Shown here one piece after another: positions 7,955-19,830 of a stretch of 50,047 bases of DNA. Below the pieces are notes generated by a model. That model searched no databases. It was given only the letters and a program-made list of their open reading frames with translations, and was not told where the DNA came from. Position 1 is the first letter of the stretch; each line of letters starts with the position of its first letter. The position numbers and the translations under genes are program-made. Source of the DNA: Magnetococcales bacterium (lineage in GTDB: Bacteria > Pseudomonadota > Magnetococcia > Magnetococcales > UBA8363); the NCBI GenBank assembly GCA_015228925.1, contig JADGCQ010000014.1:1-50047 (forward strand). Direction: 5' to 3'.

Positions 7955-8146
7955 ATGGGGCGTGTAACCCAGTTTAAGAATTATCTTTTGGATGTCAGGG
8001 CAGAGGCCAGGAAGGTGATCTGGCCGACCCGCAAGGACACGATGCAGACCACGATTGTGGTGTTCAGCATGGTGGTCCTGGTATCTTTGTTTCTTTGGAT
8101 GGTGGATGCCATCCTGGCCTTGGTGGTTCAATCGATCATCGGTTGA
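7955..8146 (+). CDS. secE: Preprotein translocase subunit SecE
   Basis: SecE clamps the SecY channel in the inner membrane. This is the short, single-span form of 63 aa. An amphipathic cytoplasmic helix (VRAEARKVIWPTRKDTMQTT, with the family signature VIWPTR) is followed by one transmembrane segment, about residues 33-58. E. coli SecE has two extra N-terminal spans that are absent here, as in most bacteria. It is followed by nusG, its normal partner. SecY is encoded at 34629-35963. Confidence 0.95.
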   Translation: MGRVTQFKNYLLDVRAEARKVIWPTRKDTMQTTIVVFSMVVLVSLFLWMVDAILALVVQSIIG

Positions 8147-8227
8147 GGATGCAGGGGATTCATGTTTTCGGTAGAGTTTCCTCTGGGTGCCAGGGGATGT
8201 TCGGCCAATCCACGAAAAGAGTCATAA

Positions 8228-8758
8228 ATGGCCAAGAAGTGGTATGTCATTCACGCTTATTCCGGGTTTGAGAAGCGGGTCAAGTCTGCTTTGGAGGAGC
8301 GTGTCCGTCTTGCGGGGCTTGGGGATAAGTTTGACGAGATCCTGATCCCGTCGGAAGATGTTGTCGAGTTGCGGCTTGGGAAGAAGGTGACTTCGGAAAG
8401 GAAGTTTTTTCCGGGCTATGTTTTGGTCAAGATGGAGTTGAACGACGAAACTTGGCACATGGTCAACGACATTCCCAAGGTGAGTGGATTTTTGGGAGGT
8501 GGTGGCCGTCCGCACCCTTTGACGGACAAGGATGTGGAGAAGATTTTGCGTCAGGTTGAGGTTGGGATGGAGAAGCCCAAGCCCAAGGTGACCTTTTTTG
8601 CGGGTGAGAATGTACGGGTGACCGATGGGCCGTTTGTGTCGTTCAACGGCGTGGTTGAAGAGGTGGATGAGGACAAGACGCGGTTGAAGGTTTCGGTAAG
8701 TATTTTTGGCCGAGCGACGCCGGTTGAGTTGGATTTTGTGCAGGTAGAAAAGATTTAG
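8228..8758 (+). CDS. nusG: Transcription termination/antitermination factor NusG
   Basis: NusG binds RNA polymerase through its N-terminal NGN domain and Rho or ribosomal S10 through its C-terminal KOW domain. The 176-aa protein begins KKWYVIHAYSGFEKRVK (NGN) and includes the FFPGYVLVKM motif. The KOW part lies at about residues 125-176, with ENVRVTDGPFVSFNGVVEEV. Length and order after secE are standard. The 120 bases after it form the leader of rplK and hold no gene. Confidence 0.97.
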   Translation: MAKKWYVIHAYSGFEKRVKSALEERVRLAGLGDKFDEILIPSEDVVELRLGKKVTSERKFFPGYVLVKMELNDETWHMVNDIPKVSGFLGGGGRPHPLTDKDVEKILRQVEVGMEKPKPKVTFFAGENVRVTDGPFVSFNGVVEEVDEDKTRLKVSVSIFGRATPVELDFVQVEKI

Positions 8759-8878
8759 CGTTTTTGGATTATTGGTTGGCAGGGTATGACGTGATGTTTG
8801 ATTGGGAGCCTGTTGGGTGGAACGGGACGGTTGTTTCGGTTCTGTCAGGGCGGAAGCTGACGCGAGGATAATGGCGAT

Positions 8879-9307
8879 ATGGCGAAGAAAATTACGGCCT
8901 ATATCAAGCTGGAGGTGGCGGCGGGCCAAGCAAAACCGAGTCCGCCGGTTGGACCAGCTTTGGGGCAGCATGGATTGAACATCATGGAGTTTTGCAAGTC
9001 GTTCAATGCGCAAACTCAGAAGATGGAGTTGGGTTCTCCGGTTCCGGTATTGATATCGGTGTATCAGGATCGCACCTTTAGCTTTGTCATGAAGACGCCG
9101 CCGGCCTCTTTCTTATTGAGGAAGGCAGCGGGGTTGACGAAGGGGAGTGCGACGCCTGGACGCGGGGAGAAGGCTGGCAAGGTGACTTGGCAGCAGATTG
9201 AAGAGATCGCGAAAACGAAGTTGGTTGACATGAACGCGATGGAGATTGAGGGGGCCAAGCGTAGCATTGCGGGTTCGGCTCGTTCCATGGGATTGGAAGT
9301 GGTTTGA
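8879..9307 (+). CDS. rplK: 50S ribosomal protein L11
   Basis: L11 (142 aa) binds the GTPase-associated region of 23S rRNA and, with the L7/L12 stalk, supports translation factors and the stringent response. The sequence has the characteristic proline-rich N-terminal stretch [19 protein letters not shown] and the C-terminal rRNA-binding domain ending in SARSMGLEV. It is transcribed with rplA; in many bacteria L1 represses this pair by binding the mRNA leader, which here would be 8759-8878. Confidence 0.97.
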   Translation: MAKKITAYIKLEVAAGQAKPSPPVGPALGQHGLNIMEFCKSFNAQTQKMELGSPVPVLISVYQDRTFSFVMKTPPASFLLRKAAGLTKGSATPGRGEKAGKVTWQQIEEIAKTKLVDMNAMEIEGAKRSIAGSARSMGLEVV

Positions 9308-9322
9308 TCAGGGGATAAGTTT

Positions 9323-10012
9323 ATGGCAAAGCGTGGAAAACGGATGCGGGAAATTCGGGAGCAGGTCGTCCGAACGGAGTCTTATCCTTTGGTTGAGGCG
9401 GTGGAGCTGCTGAAGAAGTCAAGCAAGGTGAAGTTTGACGAGACTGTTGACTTGGCGGTCAACTTGACAGTGGATCCACGGCATGCGGACCAGATGGTGC
9501 GGGGGACGGTTGCGTTGCCGCACGGGACGGGCAAGACGGTGCGGGTATTGGTGTTTGCCAAGGGTGAGAAGGCCAAGGAGGCGACCAACGCCGGTGCGGA
9601 TCATGTTGGTGCCGAGGAGTTGGTGGACAAGATTCAGGGGGGATGGCTGGAGTTTGACCGGGTGGTGGCCTGTCCCGATGTGATGGGTGTTGTGGGGCGT
9701 CTTGGCCGGGTTCTTGGGCCGCGTGGTTTGATGCCCAACCCCAAGCTGGGCACTGTGACTTTTGATGTTGCCAAGATTGTGGCGGACATTAAAGCGGGTC
9801 AGGTGGCCTTTCGCGTTGAGAAGGCGGGGATTATCCACGCTGGGATTGGAAAGATCTCCTTCGATGGGACCAAACTTGTCGAGAACGTTGCGGCATTGGT
9901 GGAGCAATTGCGTAAATTGCGCCCGGCGTCGTGCAAGGGGTCTTACATGAAGAGAATTACGCTGAGTTCCACAATGGGACCGGGCATTCAAGTTGATCTG
10001 GGTACTGTATAA
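9323..10012 (+). CDS. rplA: 50S ribosomal protein L1
   Basis: L1 (229 aa) forms the mobile L1 stalk that helps release deacylated tRNA. Recognisable are [20 protein letters not shown] near residue 52 and [12 protein letters not shown] near residue 140, plus the C-terminal [19 protein letters not shown]. It begins 15 bases after rplK. A 250-base gap with a structured RNA leader separates it from rplJ. Confidence 0.97.
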   Translation: MAKRGKRMREIREQVVRTESYPLVEAVELLKKSSKVKFDETVDLAVNLTVDPRHADQMVRGTVALPHGTGKTVRVLVFAKGEKAKEATNAGADHVGAEELVDKIQGGWLEFDRVVACPDVMGVVGRLGRVLGPRGLMPNPKLGTVTFDVAKIVADIKAGQVAFRVEKAGIIHAGIGKISFDGTKLVENVAALVEQLRKLRPASCKGSYMKRITLSSTMGPGIQVDLGTV

Positions 10013-10027
10013 GCGCACATAGTTTTC

Positions 10028-10109
10028 GTCCAAGACAGCAGGTGCGACGGTCACACTTTGATGACCGTCGCTTAATCAGGCGTATGCCGACCCGCCGAGA
10101 CCAGGGGAC
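10028..10109 (+). promoter_or_regulatory. L10 leader, autoregulatory mRNA structure upstream of rplJ
   Basis: A perfect 10-bp stem (10044-10053 with 10062-10071, sequence GCGACGGTCA) is preceded by AGACAGCAGGTG and followed by CTTAATCAGGCG, the arrangement I recall for proteobacterial L10 leaders, where L10 bound to L7/L12 represses its own translation. A small GGC-GTAT-GCC hairpin follows. There is no T-run, so it is not a simple terminator. The remaining bases to 10265 hold no gene. Confidence 0.7.
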
Positions 10110-10268
10110 ATCGCAAACCATGCACTCCTTTTGGTGTGGACGCCGTTTGGCTGGTGTAAGCTGGCCGGTTTAACATCTGTTGGTCTTTTGATGTGATTCT
10201 GGGTTTCGTATAAGTTTTACGGATCTTGGGAGGGGACTGTACAGACAGGTACGAAAGGAGGGCACTTG

Positions 10269-10790
10269 GTGAAACAGGATGAGAAGGAAACCATAATTAA
10301 CGAAGTTCGTCAGATCATGGAGCGTTCGTCCATTGTTGTGGCGACCCATTATCGTGGGCTGAAGGTCTCCGAGATGGGGGACTTGCGTAAGAAGATGCAC
10401 GAGAATGGTTGTCAGTATCGTGTGATCAAGAACACATTGGCTCGGCGTGCGGCGGCGGGGACGGAGTTTGAGATTTTGTCGGACATGTTGGTAGGTCCGA
10501 CGGGGTTAGCATTTTCGTCGGATCCTGTTGCGCCGGCTAAGGTTTTGGCTGGGTTCGTCAAGGACAACCCGACCCTGGAGATTCGGGGGGCGGTGTTGAA
10601 CGGGAAGATTCTGGACGACAAGAGTTTGGCTAGGTTGGCTACGATGCCGTCGCGGGAGGTTATGCTCGCCAAGCTGCTTGGGACCATGAACGGGCCGATA
10701 CAAAATTTTGTGGGTGTTTTGGCGGCGGTACCGGCCAGTCTTGTGCGTGTGCTGGATCAGATTCGCCAGTCCAAGGAAGTGGCGGCTTAG
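10269..10790 (+). CDS. rplJ: 50S ribosomal protein L10
   Basis: L10 (173 aa) forms the base of the L7/L12 stalk. The N-terminal rRNA-binding domain carries VATHYRGLKVSEM and NTLARRAAAGTEF, and a C-terminal helix for L7/L12 dimers ends the protein. The GTG at 10269 was preferred because AGGAGG lies seven bases upstream; a TTG at 10266 would be only four bases from it. The gene is preceded by its own leader structure and followed by rplL. Confidence 0.96.
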   Translation: MKQDEKETIINEVRQIMERSSIVVATHYRGLKVSEMGDLRKKMHENGCQYRVIKNTLARRAAAGTEFEILSDMLVGPTGLAFSSDPVAPAKVLAGFVKDNPTLEIRGAVLNGKILDDKSLARLATMPSREVMLAKLLGTMNGPIQNFVGVLAAVPASLVRVLDQIRQSKEVAA

Positions 10791-10859
10791 GGCAGAGTGC
10801 GCGACAAAAGAACATTCAGGCAACTGACATTTTAAAGAATAGTTTGGAGGAAGAGATCC

Positions 10860-11246
10860 ATGGGTATGTCGAAAGATGAGATGATTGCAGCGATTGAGAG
10901 CATGACGGTCCTTGAGCTGTCCGAGCTGGTCAAAGCTTTGGAGGAGAAATTTGGCGTTTCGGCGGCGGCTCCTGCGGCGGTGGCCGTGGCGGCGGCTCCT
11001 GCGGACGGTGGTGGCGCGGCGGCAGCGGAAGAGAAGACGGAATTTGACGTGATTCTGGCGGATGCGGGTGACAAGAAGATTCATGTCATCAAAGCGGTAC
11101 GTACCATCACCGGATTGGGCCTGAAGGAGGCCAAGGATTTGGTGGAAGGTGCCCCCAAGCCTGTTAAGGAAGGGGTTTCCAAGGAAGATGCGGAGAAATT
11201 CCGTAAGGAGCTTGAGGAATCGGGTGCAAAGGTGGAAATCAAGTAA
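10860..11246 (+). CDS. rplL: 50S ribosomal protein L7/L12
   Basis: The multicopy stalk protein recruits translation GTPases. The 128-aa sequence has the N-terminal dimerisation region ([20 protein letters not shown]), an alanine-rich hinge at about residues 39-60, and the C-terminal factor-binding domain with [21 protein letters not shown] very strong GGAGGAAG precedes the ATG, as expected for the most abundant ribosomal protein. A large hairpin downstream separates it from rpoB. Confidence 0.98.
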   Translation: MGMSKDEMIAAIESMTVLELSELVKALEEKFGVSAAAPAAVAVAAAPADGGGAAAAEEKTEFDVILADAGDKKIHVIKAVRTITGLGLKEAKDLVEGAPKPVKEGVSKEDAEKFRKELEESGAKVEIK

Positions 11247-11273
11247 GCAGGGATTCGTAGTAGAGTTCGGTCC

Positions 11274-11317
11274 AAGCAGCCCCTGGGCGGGGGATGTTTT
11301 ATGCCCACGGGCTGCTT
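11274..11317 (+). promoter_or_regulatory. rplL-rpoB intergenic stem-loop
   Basis: AAGCAGCCC (11274-11282) pairs perfectly with GGGCTGCTT (11309-11317), and TGGGC (11284-11288) with GCCCA (11303-11307), separated by a single C-C mismatch. No T-run follows. The position matches the attenuator and RNase III processing site in E. coli that lowers rpoBC expression relative to rplL. The 182-base gap holds no gene. Confidence 0.65.
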
Positions 11318-11428
11318 CCGGCGTAGGTCATACCCACTGGGAACGCCGATAGTTGGCAGGTTTCTACCTCCGTCATCCCAGGATGCGGTTGAGAACAGCC
11401 TCCTTAACGCGAAGTCCGAGGAGATCCG

Positions 11429-14400
11429 ATGGCTCTCACCTTCACAGAAAAAAAACGGCTCCGGAAAAATTTTGGTCAGATACCGACCATTATTGACATA
11501 CCCAACCTGATTGCCATCCAAAAGCAATCCTTTTCCCGTTTTCTCCAGGAGGATACGCCGCCTGAGGAGCGGAGGGATATGGGGTTGCATGGTGTGTTCC
11601 GTTCGGTTCTGCCGATACAGGACTATGCGGGGACCATCAGCTTGGAGTATGTCAGCTATGCGTTGGGAGAGCCGAAGTATGACATGGAGGAGTGTCTCCA
11701 GCGTGGCATGACTTTTTCGGCACCGTTGAAGGTGGTTTTCCGGTTGGTGATTTGGGAGGAGAACCCGGATACGGGGGCGACGACGGTCCAGGAAGTCAAG
11801 GAGCAGGATGTGTATTTGGGGGAAATGCCCCTGATGACGCCGACGGGGACGTTTATCGTCAACGGGACGGAGCGGGTTATTGTCTCGCAGATGCACCGTT
11901 CGCCGGGTGTCTTTTTTGACCATGACAAAGGCAAGTCCCACAGTTCGGGGAAGTTTTTATTTTCGGCGCGGATCATCCCCTACCGTGGATCGTGGTTGGA
12001 TTTTGAATTTGATCCCAAGGATTATTTGTTTGCCCGGATCGACCGGCGGCGGAAGTTGCCGGTGACGACGCTGCTTCGGGCGATGGGGATGGGGCCTGAG
12101 GAGATTTTGGCGCGGTTTTATGACCTTGAGACCTACCGCAAGACGGGGGTGATCTGGGAGAAGAAGCTGGATGCGGATCGACTGATTGGGAGCCGCCCCA
12201 ATTTTGCCATTGTGGATCCCCATAATGGGGAGGAGTTGGTCAAGCCCAAGCGTAAGGTGACCGCCCGAGCGGTGCGTAAGATCAAGGAACTGGGGTTGGA
12301 GTGGATCCAGGTTCCGGCGGAGGATATCGTCGGTCGTTTTATTGCTGCCGATTTGAAAGACAGTGATGGACGTCTTTTGATTGAGGCGGGCAAGGAGATT
12401 TCGGAAGATGTTTTGATCGAGATTGATCAGGCGGGGTTGACGACGATCAATGTTCTTTACGTGGATCATGTCAATATTGGTTCCTATCTGGTTTCGACGT
12501 TGAACATTGATAAAAATCAATCGCCGGAAGAGGCGTTGATTGATATTTATCGGATGATGCGTCCGGGGGAACCGCCGACGATTGATGCGGCGACCAATTT
12601 GTTCAACAATTTATTTTTCAATCCAGACCGCTACGATTTATCGTCGGTGGGTCGGATGAAGATGAACAAGCGGTTGAGCGTCGATTGTCCTTTGGACATA
12701 CGGGTACTGCGTAAGGAAGACATTCTGAGCGTTGTTGAGGTTTTATTGAATCTGAAGGATGGGCATGGACGGGTGGATGACATTGACCATCTTGGCAATC
12801 GCCGGGTGAGGTCGGTCGGGGAGCTGCTGGAGAATCAGGTACGGATCGGTTTGGTGCGGATGGAACGGGCGATTCGTGAGCGGATGTCGTCGGCGGAGAC
12901 CGAGAGTTTGATGCCGCATGACATTATGAACTCCAAGCCTTTTTCGGCGGTGATTCGGGAGTTTTTTGGTTCGTCGCAGTTGTCGCAGTTTATGGACCAG
13001 ACCAATCCGTTGTCCGAGATTACCCATAAGCGACGCCTGTCAGCCTTGGGACCGGGGGGTATGACGCGGGAAAGGGCGGGGTTTGAAGTGCGGGACGTGC
13101 ATCCGACCCATTATGGACGTATTTGCCCGATTGAGACGCCGGAAGGGCCGAATATTGGTTTGATCAATAGTTTGTCCACCTATGCGCGCATCAATGATTT
13201 TGGGTTTATCGAAAGTCCGTATCGTCGCGTTGCCGATGGCCAGGTGCAGGACGATGTGGCGTATTTGTCGGCGATTGAAGAAGAGAATTTTGTGATTGCC
13301 CAGGCGAATGCGGCCTTGGATGACGAGGGGCGTTTTCTGGGTGAGTTGATTCAGTGTCGGCATAAACTGGAATTTTCCGCGACCAGTCCTGATCGCCTTC
13401 AATATATGGACGTTTCGCCCAAGCAGATTGTGTCGGTGGCGGCGGCGTTGATCCCGTTTTTGGAGAATGACGATGCCAACCGGGCGTTGATGGGTTCCAA
13501 CATGCAGCGGCAGGCGGTGCCATTGATCAAGACCGATGCCCCATTGGTGGGGACGGGGATGGAAGGTGTTGTGGCGCGGGATTCGGGGGTGACGATTGTG
13601 TGTCGTCGCACCGGGGTTGTGGAAGAGGTGGAGGCGTCGCGCATTGTGGTCAAGGCGGATGAAGAACCGGGTTCCACGGAGCCTGGTGTGGACATTTATA
13701 ACTTGATCAAATTTTCCCGGTCCAATCAAAATACTTGCATCAATCAGTCGCCACTGGTTCGGGCGGGTGAACGGGTCAACAAGGGGGATATCATTGCCGA
13801 CGGTCCCAGTACGGAGTGGGGCGAGTTGGCCCTGGGGCGCAACGTTTTGGTGGCATTCATGCCCTGGAATGGATATAACTTTGAGGATTCCATTCTGATT
13901 TCGGAACGGTTGGTTCAGGATGATATTTTCACGTCGATTCACATTGATGAATTTGAGGTGATGGCGCGGGATACCAAGTTGGGTGCTGAGGAGATCACGC
14001 GGGACATGCCCAATGTGGGTGAGGATGCCCTGAGGAATTTGGATGAATCGGGGATCATCTATGTTGGGGCGGAGGTCAAGGCGGGCGATATCTTGGTCGG
14101 CAAGGTGACCCCCAAGGGTGAGACGCAGTTGACGCCGGAAGAGAAGTTATTGCGTGCTATCTTTGGCGAGAAGGCTTCGGATGTTCGTGATACCTCTTTG
14201 CGGTTGCCGCCGGGGGTATCGGGGACGGTCGTTGATGTCCGGGTGTTTTCCCGAAGGGGTTTGGAGAAAGATGAGCGGGCCAAGCTCATTGATCAGGATG
14301 AGATTGCCCGGTTGCGCAAGGATATGGTGGCGGAGCGTCGGATCATCGAGAAGGATGCTGATGCGCGGATTCGCAGTATGCTGATTGGCAAGACCATACG

Positions 14401-15514
14401 CGGTGGGGGTGGTTTTGCACCGGGTGCGGTTTTGACAGAGGAAAATCTGAACCGGATGGGTCCGAAGAAGTGGGACACCCTGGTTCTTGACGATGATGCC
14501 CTGACGCAGCAGATTGAAGGGATCCGTAACCATGTGGAAAAGGTTGCGGCCCAATTGCAGAAACGCTTTGATGGCAAGGTGGAAAAATTGGAGCGTGGTG
14601 ATGATCTGCCCCCTGGCGGCTTGAAGATGGTCAAGGTTTACATTGCGGTCAAGCGCAAGTTGCAGCCGGGTGACAAGATGGCGGGTCGCCATGGAAACAA
14701 GGGTGTCATCTCGAAGATCAACCCGATGGAGGATATGCCGCATTTGGAGGATGGTACACCGGTGGATATTGTTTTGAATCCTTTGGGTGTGCCATCGCGG
14801 ATGAACGTGGGTCAAATTTTGGAAACCCACCTGGGGTGGGCGGCCAAGGGGATGGGTCGGCGCATTGGGGAGATGATGGACCTGTATGCCAAGGATGGCG
14901 GGGTGGCTCCGTTGCGGGAATTTATGACTAAAGTATTTGATGGTCATAAAGAAAAGGATGATGTTGCCGCCCTGACCGATGATGAATTGGTGGTGATGGG
15001 AGAGAATTTGCAGCATGGTGTCCCGGTGGCATCGCCGGTTTTTGATGGAGCCACGGAGAATGAGATAGTCAAGTGGCTGAAGATTGCGGGTTTGCCGGAG
15101 TCTGGGCAGGTGCGGCTGATTGATGGACGGACGGGTGAATATTTTGATCGTCCGGTGACGGTTGGTTATATTTACATGCTCAAGCTGCACCATTTGGTTG
15201 ATGATAAGATTCACGCCCGCTCCATTGGTCCTTATTCTTTGGTGACCCAACAGCCGTTGGGAGGTAAGGCGCAGTTTGGTGGTCAAAGGTTTGGGGAGAT
15301 GGAGGTTTGGGCGTTGGAGGCCTATGGTGCCGCTTATACGCTTCAGGAGATGTTGACGGTGAAGTCTGATGATGTGGCGGGGCGCACCAAGATTTACGAA
15401 GCCATTGTCAAAGGTGATGATACGTTTGAGGCTGGGATACCGGAATCTTTTAACGTGTTGATCAAGGAGTTGCAGTCTTTGGCTTTGGATGTCGAGTTAA
15501 AGACGGCGGAGTAG
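11429..15514 (+). CDS. rpoB: DNA-directed RNA polymerase subunit beta
   Basis: The beta subunit (1361 aa) forms half of the RNA polymerase active cleft. All expected regions are present: N-terminal [20 protein letters not shown], the rifampicin pocket [20 protein letters not shown] near residue 515, [16 protein letters not shown], the catalytic [31 protein letters not shown], and the C-terminal [20 protein letters not shown]. The Thr in MDQTNPLSE, where E. coli has Asn, is usual in Alphaproteobacteria as I recall it. rpoC follows after 55 bases. The reading frame is intact. Confidence 0.99.
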   Translation: MALTFTEKKRLRKNFGQIPTIIDIPNLIAIQKQSFSRFLQEDTPPEERRDMGLHGVFRSVLPIQDYAGTISLEYVSYALGEPKYDMEECLQRGMTFSAPLKVVFRLVIWEENPDTGATTVQEVKEQDVYLGEMPLMTPTGTFIVNGTERVIVSQMHRSPGVFFDHDKGKSHSSGKFLFSARIIPYRGSWLDFEFDPKDYLFARIDRRRKLPVTTLLRAMGMGPEEILARFYDLETYRKTGVIWEKKLDADRLIGSRPNFAIVDPHNGEELVKPKRKVTARAVRKIKELGLEWIQVPAEDIVGRFIAADLKDSDGRLLIEAGKEISEDVLIEIDQAGLTTINVLYVDHVNIGSYLVSTLNIDKNQSPEEALIDIYRMMRPGEPPTIDAATNLFNNLFFNPDRYDLSSVGRMKMNKRLSVDCPLDIRVLRKEDILSVVEVLLNLKDGHGRVDDIDHLGNRRVRSVGELLENQVRIGLVRMERAIRERMSSAETESLMPHDIMNSKPFSAVIREFFGSSQLSQFMDQTNPLSEITHKRRLSALGPGGMTRERAGFEVRDVHPTHYGRICPIETPEGPNIGLINSLSTYARINDFGFIESPYRRVADGQVQDDVAYLSAIEEENFVIAQANAALDDEGRFLGELIQCRHKLEFSATSPDRLQYMDVSPKQIVSVAAALIPFLENDDANRALMGSNMQRQAVPLIKTDAPLVGTGMEGVVARDSGVTIVCRRTGVVEEVEASRIVVKADEEPGSTEPGVDIYNLIKFSRSNQNTCINQSPLVRAGERVNKGDIIADGPSTEWGELALGRNVLVAFMPWNGYNFEDSILISERLVQDDIFTSIHIDEFEVMARDTKLGAEEITRDMPNVGEDALRNLDESGIIYVGAEVKAGDILVGKVTPKGETQLTPEEKLLRAIFGEKASDVRDTSLRLPPGVSGTVVDVRVFSRRGLEKDERAKLIDQDEIARLRKDMVAERRIIEKDADARIRSMLIGKTIRGGGGFAPGAVLTEENLNRMGPKKWDTLVLDDDALTQQIEGIRNHVEKVAAQLQKRFDGKVEKLERGDDLPPGGLKMVKVYIAVKRKLQPGDKMAGRHGNKGVISKINPMEDMPHLEDGTPVDIVLNPLGVPSRMNVGQILETHLGWAAKGMGRRIGEMMDLYAKDGGVAPLREFMTKVFDGHKEKDDVAALTDDELVVMGENLQHGVPVASPVFDGATENEIVKWLKIAGLPESGQVRLIDGRTGEYFDRPVTVGYIYMLKLHHLVDDKIHARSIGPYSLVTQQPLGGKAQFGGQRFGEMEVWALEAYGAAYTLQEMLTVKSDDVAGRTKIYEAIVKGDDTFEAGIPESFNVLIKELQSLALDVELKTAE

Positions 15515-15569
15515 GGTGCGTTGTGGCTTTGCGGCCTTCGGTCTGACTGGATCATTGGGGAGCTTTGAT

Positions 15570-18500
15570 GTGAGTCAAAATCCACAGCAGAACATATTCA
15601 AGATTTTTTCGCGCCCGGTTCTTGGGCAAAATTTTGATGGTATACGGATATCGATAGCCTCCCCGGAGAAGATACGGGCATGGTCTTATGGAGAGGTTCG
15701 CAAGCCTGAGACGATCAATTATCGGACCTTCAAGCCGGAACGGGATGGGCTTTTTTGCGCGAAGATTTTTGGCCCAGTCAAGGATTATGAATGCTTGTGC
15801 GGCAAGTACAAGCGGCTCAAACATCGCGGCGTGGTTTGTGAGAAGTGTGGCGTCGAGGTGATTCAGTCCAAAGTCAGGCGGGAGCGGGTGGGCCATATTG
15901 AGTTGGCTTCTCCGGTGGCGCACATATGGTTTTTAAAATCGTTGCCAAGCCGGATTGGGTTGTTGTTGGACATGACCTTGAAGGATTTGGAACGGGTTTT
16001 ATATTTTGAGAACTTTGTCGTTCTTGAAGGTGGGATGACCCCGCTGAAAAAGGGCGAATTACTGACCGAAGATCGGTTTAACCAATTGCAGGAAGAATTT
16101 GGCGACGAGTTCAAGGCGGGGATTGGGGCCGAGGCGATCCGGGAAATGTTGTCGGGGATGAACATTCCCGGGCAGATTGATTCGTTGCGTGAGGAATTGA
16201 CGACCACGAGTTCCGAGGCGCGACGCAAGAAGATTGTCAAGCGTCTGCATACCCTGGAGGCGTTTCAGGAGTCGGGTAATCGTCCCGAGTGGATGATTTT
16301 GGAGGTGATTCCTGTGATTCCGCCGGAATTGCGGCCTTTGGTGCCGTTGGATGGTGGACGTTTTGCGACCTCGGATTTGAATGATCTGTATCGGCGGGTG
16401 ATCAACCGGAACAATCGATTGAAACGATTGCACGAGCTTCGGGCACCGGACATCATTATTCGTAATGAGAAGAGGATGTTGCAGGAGAGCGTGGATGCGT
16501 TATTCGATAATGGTCGGCGTGGTCGGGTCATTACGGGGACCAATAAGAGGCCGTTGAAATCGTTATCGGAGATGCTCAAGGGTAAGCAAGGGCGTTTTCG
16601 TTTGAACTTGTTGGGTAAACGTGTGGACTATTCGGGCCGTTCGGTGATTGTGGTCGGTCCAGAGTTGAAACTGCACGAATGTGGATTGCCGAAGAAGATG
16701 GCGTTGGAACTTTTCAAGCCGTTTATTTACAACCGGTTGGAAGAGAAGGGGTTATCGACGACCATCAAGGCGGCCAAACGGATGGTGGAGAAGGAGCGTC
16801 CCGAGGTTTGGGATATTCTGGAAGAGGTGATCCGCGAGCATCCGGTGTTGTTGAATCGGGCACCGACGCTGCATCGGTTGGGTATTCAGGCATTTGAACC
16901 GAAGTTGATTGAAGGCAAGGCGATTCAGTTGCATCCGTTGGTGTGTACGGCGTTTAATGCGGACTTTGATGGTGACCAGATGGCGGTCCATGTACCGTTG
17001 TCGGTTGAGGCTCAGATTGAAGCCCGTGTGTTGATGATGTCCACCAACAACATTTTGTCTCCCGCCAACGGCAAGCCGATTATTGTTCCGACCCAGGATA
17101 TCATCCTTGGTTTGTATTATATGACCTCTGAACGGATCAACGTGAAGGGGGAGGGGATGATCTTTTCCTCACCCATGGAGGTTCGGCAGGCTTATGATTC
17201 GAGTGCGGTGGATTTGCACGCCCGGATTGTTTGTCGTTATCGTGGTGAGCGTGTGAGTACGACGGTGGGTCGTATTTTGATGACGGAGATTTTGCCGGAT
17301 CAACTCCCTTTTTCAAAGATCAATCGGTTGCAGACCAAGAAGGATGTCGCTGGTTTGATTGATTTGGTCTATCGTTTGTGTGGAACGAAGGAGACCTGTA
17401 TTTTTGCGGATCGCCTGATGAATGTTGGTTTTGGGATGGCGGCCAAGGCGGGAATTTCCTTTGGCAAGGATGATTTGGTTATTCCCGATTCCAAGAAGGG
17501 TTTGGTGGATGAATCGCAGAATAAGGTGAAGGAAATTGAGCAGCAGTACACCGATGGTTTGATCACGGAAGGGGAGAAGTACAACAAGGTTGTTGATATT
17601 TGGTCCCAGTGTACGGAGCGGGTGGCTGAGGAGATGATGCGGGCCATTTCGACGGAGGCGGTTGAGGATAATACGGGGAAGATTGTGGAGCAGCCGTCCT
17701 TCAACTCCATTTTTATGATGGCCAATTCGGGAGCCAGGGGGTCTGCGGCTCAGATGCGTCAGCTTGCGGGGATGCGTGGTTTGATGGCCAAACCGTCGGG
17801 TGAAATCATCGAGGCACCCATCACGGCGAACTTTCGTGAGGGTTTGACAGTTTTGCAATACTTTATTTCGACCCATGGGGCGCGCAAGGGGTTGGCGGAC
17901 ACGGCGTTGAAGACGGCGAACTCGGGGTATCTGACGCGGCGTTTGGTTGATGTTGCGCAGGATTGTATTGTCCGCGAGATTGATTGTTGCACGGACGAGG
18001 GGTTGACGGCTTCGGCATTGCTTGAGGGCAACGATGTGGTTGAGTCGTTGGGGGATCGTATTCTGGGCCGTGTGCCGGTTTCGGATGTGATTGACCCGGT
18101 GACCGACACGTTGATGGCCAAGTCCGGGGAGATCATGGACGAGGATATTGTCGCCCGGATTGAGCAGTCGAACATTGAGACGATCATTATTCGGTCGCCG
18201 TTGACCTGCAACACCAAGCGTGGTGTATGCATCAAGTGTTATGGTCGCGATTTGGCGCGAGGGACTCCGGTGGCGATTGGAGAGGCTGTTGGGGTTATTG
18301 CCGCCCAGTCGATTGGTGAGCCGGGTACTCAGTTGACGATGCGCACCTTCCACATTGGTGGCACGGCCTCCCGGACGGTGGAACAATCCACCACGGAGTC
18401 GGTCAAAGGGGGGGTTGTCCGTTACCATGGGTTGATTACGGTGGTGGACCGCAACGGGTTGAATGTGGTGTTGTCACGGAACAGCGAAGTTTCCATCCAT

Positions 18501-19733
18501 GAACCGAGGCATGTGGAAGAGGGGGCTGGGGACGAGCGTTTGGAGCATGGTCGGGAAAGGGAGCGGTATCGGATCCCTTATGGTGCCCGGTTAACGGTTG
18601 CGGACGGTGGGATGATTGAGGCCAAGACCAAGCTGGCTGAATGGGATCCCTTTGCGTCACCGATTATTACGGAAGTGGAAGGTCAGGTTCGGTTTTGGGA
18701 TCTTCAGGAAGGTGTGACGTTGCGTGAGGTGACGGACGAAACCACGGGTTTGACCTCGTTGGAGGTGATGGAGTGGAAGAGTCAGGGTCGCAAGACCGAC
18801 ATGAGGCCACGGATTGCCTTGTTGAATCCTGAAACGGGGGAGCCGTTGGTTTTGGCCAATGGGTCGGATGTTCAGTATTATTTGCCGGTGGGTGCGGTGA
18901 TCGTGACTCGTGAAGGGGAGCGCGTCAAAGCGGGGGATATTATTGCCAAGATGCCTCGGCAGATTTCCAAGACACGCGACATTACGGGTGGTTTGCCACG
19001 GGTGGTTGAATTGTTTGAGGCACGCAAGCCCAAGGAATTTGCCATTATTTGTGAAAACGACGGTTTTGTCACCTTTGGCAAGGATTTGAAGGGTAAGCGG
19101 CGTATTATCGTGACGCCGGAGTCGGGGGTCGCCAAGGAATATTTGATTCCCAAGGGGAAGCAGTTGGCGGTGAACGACGGGGACTATGTGCGTCGTGGCG
19201 AACCTTTGATGGAAGGGGCTTTGGTACCGCAGGATATTTTGAAGGTATTGGGGCTGGAGGCACTGTGCCGGTTTATGGTGAACGAGATTCAGGAGGTTTA
19301 CCGGTTGCAGGGTGTGAAGATCAATGACAAACACATTGAAGTGATTGTCCGGCAGATGTTGCAGAAGGTATCGATCCGCACGACAGGGGATACCACGTTT
19401 GTGGTGGGTGAGGCGGTGGAGAGGACGGCGTTTGACACCGAAAATCAGCGTGTGCGCAAGCGCGGCGGTGCCCCTGCGACGGCGACGCCGTTGTTGCTTG
19501 GGATTACCAAGGCATCGCTGTCAACGCCATCGTTTATTTCGGCGGCCTCTTTCCAGGAAACGACCCGAGTTTTGACGGAAGCGACGATTTCTGGTCGGGT
19601 GGATACTCTGACCGGGTTGAAGGAGAACGTGATCGTGGGGCGGTTAGTCCCTGCGGGGACGGGTAAGGCCAAAGAGGTCTTGTCTCGGGGTGCTTTGATG
19701 GATGAGACGGTTCTGTCTGTGGCCGGGGGGTGA
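15570..19733 (+). CDS. rpoC: DNA-directed RNA polymerase subunit beta prime
   Basis: The 1387-aa beta prime subunit carries the catalytic magnesium site [12 protein letters not shown] (near residue 465) and the N-terminal zinc ribbon with Cys75, Cys77, Cys90 and Cys93. Bridge-helix and trigger-loop sequences ([16 protein letters not shown]) and a second zinc-site region ([19 protein letters not shown]) are present. The GTG at 15570 ([12 protein letters not shown]) was chosen because GGGGAG lies eight bases upstream and it matches usual N-termini; the frame stays open back to 15516. Unlike the usual order, the next gene is not rpsL but an unrecognised pair. Confidence 0.98.
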   Translation: MSQNPQQNIFKIFSRPVLGQNFDGIRISIASPEKIRAWSYGEVRKPETINYRTFKPERDGLFCAKIFGPVKDYECLCGKYKRLKHRGVVCEKCGVEVIQSKVRRERVGHIELASPVAHIWFLKSLPSRIGLLLDMTLKDLERVLYFENFVVLEGGMTPLKKGELLTEDRFNQLQEEFGDEFKAGIGAEAIREMLSGMNIPGQIDSLREELTTTSSEARRKKIVKRLHTLEAFQESGNRPEWMILEVIPVIPPELRPLVPLDGGRFATSDLNDLYRRVINRNNRLKRLHELRAPDIIIRNEKRMLQESVDALFDNGRRGRVITGTNKRPLKSLSEMLKGKQGRFRLNLLGKRVDYSGRSVIVVGPELKLHECGLPKKMALELFKPFIYNRLEEKGLSTTIKAAKRMVEKERPEVWDILEEVIREHPVLLNRAPTLHRLGIQAFEPKLIEGKAIQLHPLVCTAFNADFDGDQMAVHVPLSVEAQIEARVLMMSTNNILSPANGKPIIVPTQDIILGLYYMTSERINVKGEGMIFSSPMEVRQAYDSSAVDLHARIVCRYRGERVSTTVGRILMTEILPDQLPFSKINRLQTKKDVAGLIDLVYRLCGTKETCIFADRLMNVGFGMAAKAGISFGKDDLVIPDSKKGLVDESQNKVKEIEQQYTDGLITEGEKYNKVVDIWSQCTERVAEEMMRAISTEAVEDNTGKIVEQPSFNSIFMMANSGARGSAAQMRQLAGMRGLMAKPSGEIIEAPITANFREGLTVLQYFISTHGARKGLADTALKTANSGYLTRRLVDVAQDCIVREIDCCTDEGLTASALLEGNDVVESLGDRILGRVPVSDVIDPVTDTLMAKSGEIMDEDIVARIEQSNIETIIIRSPLTCNTKRGVCIKCYGRDLARGTPVAIGEAVGVIAAQSIGEPGTQLTMRTFHIGGTASRTVEQSTTESVKGGVVRYHGLITVVDRNGLNVVLSRNSEVSIHEPRHVEEGAGDERLEHGRERERYRIPYGARLTVADGGMIEAKTKLAEWDPFASPIITEVEGQVRFWDLQEGVTLREVTDETTGLTSLEVMEWKSQGRKTDMRPRIALLNPETGEPLVLANGSDVQYYLPVGAVIVTREGERVKAGDIIAKMPRQISKTRDITGGLPRVVELFEARKPKEFAIICENDGFVTFGKDLKGKRRIIVTPESGVAKEYLIPKGKQLAVNDGDYVRRGEPLMEGALVPQDILKVLGLEALCRFMVNEIQEVYRLQGVKINDKHIEVIVRQMLQKVSIRTTGDTTFVVGEAVERTAFDTENQRVRKRGGAPATATPLLLGITKASLSTPSFISAASFQETTRVLTEATISGRVDTLTGLKENVIVGRLVPAGTGKAKEVLSRGALMDETVLSVAGG

Positions 19734-19830
19734 TCTTGGAAAGCTTGAAGTTTGGATTTCAGGCTGCCTGGAAAGGGTGTATAAGTGTAGATGGGGCCTT
19801 GTCTTGTGGGATGAGCATCTGGAGGATGAG

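Noticed and set aside
12970-13070. Possible natural rifampicin resistance from Thr in the MDQTNPLSE region of RpoB
   Set aside because: This Thr is, as I recall, usual in Alphaproteobacteria and is not a recognised resistance change on its own.
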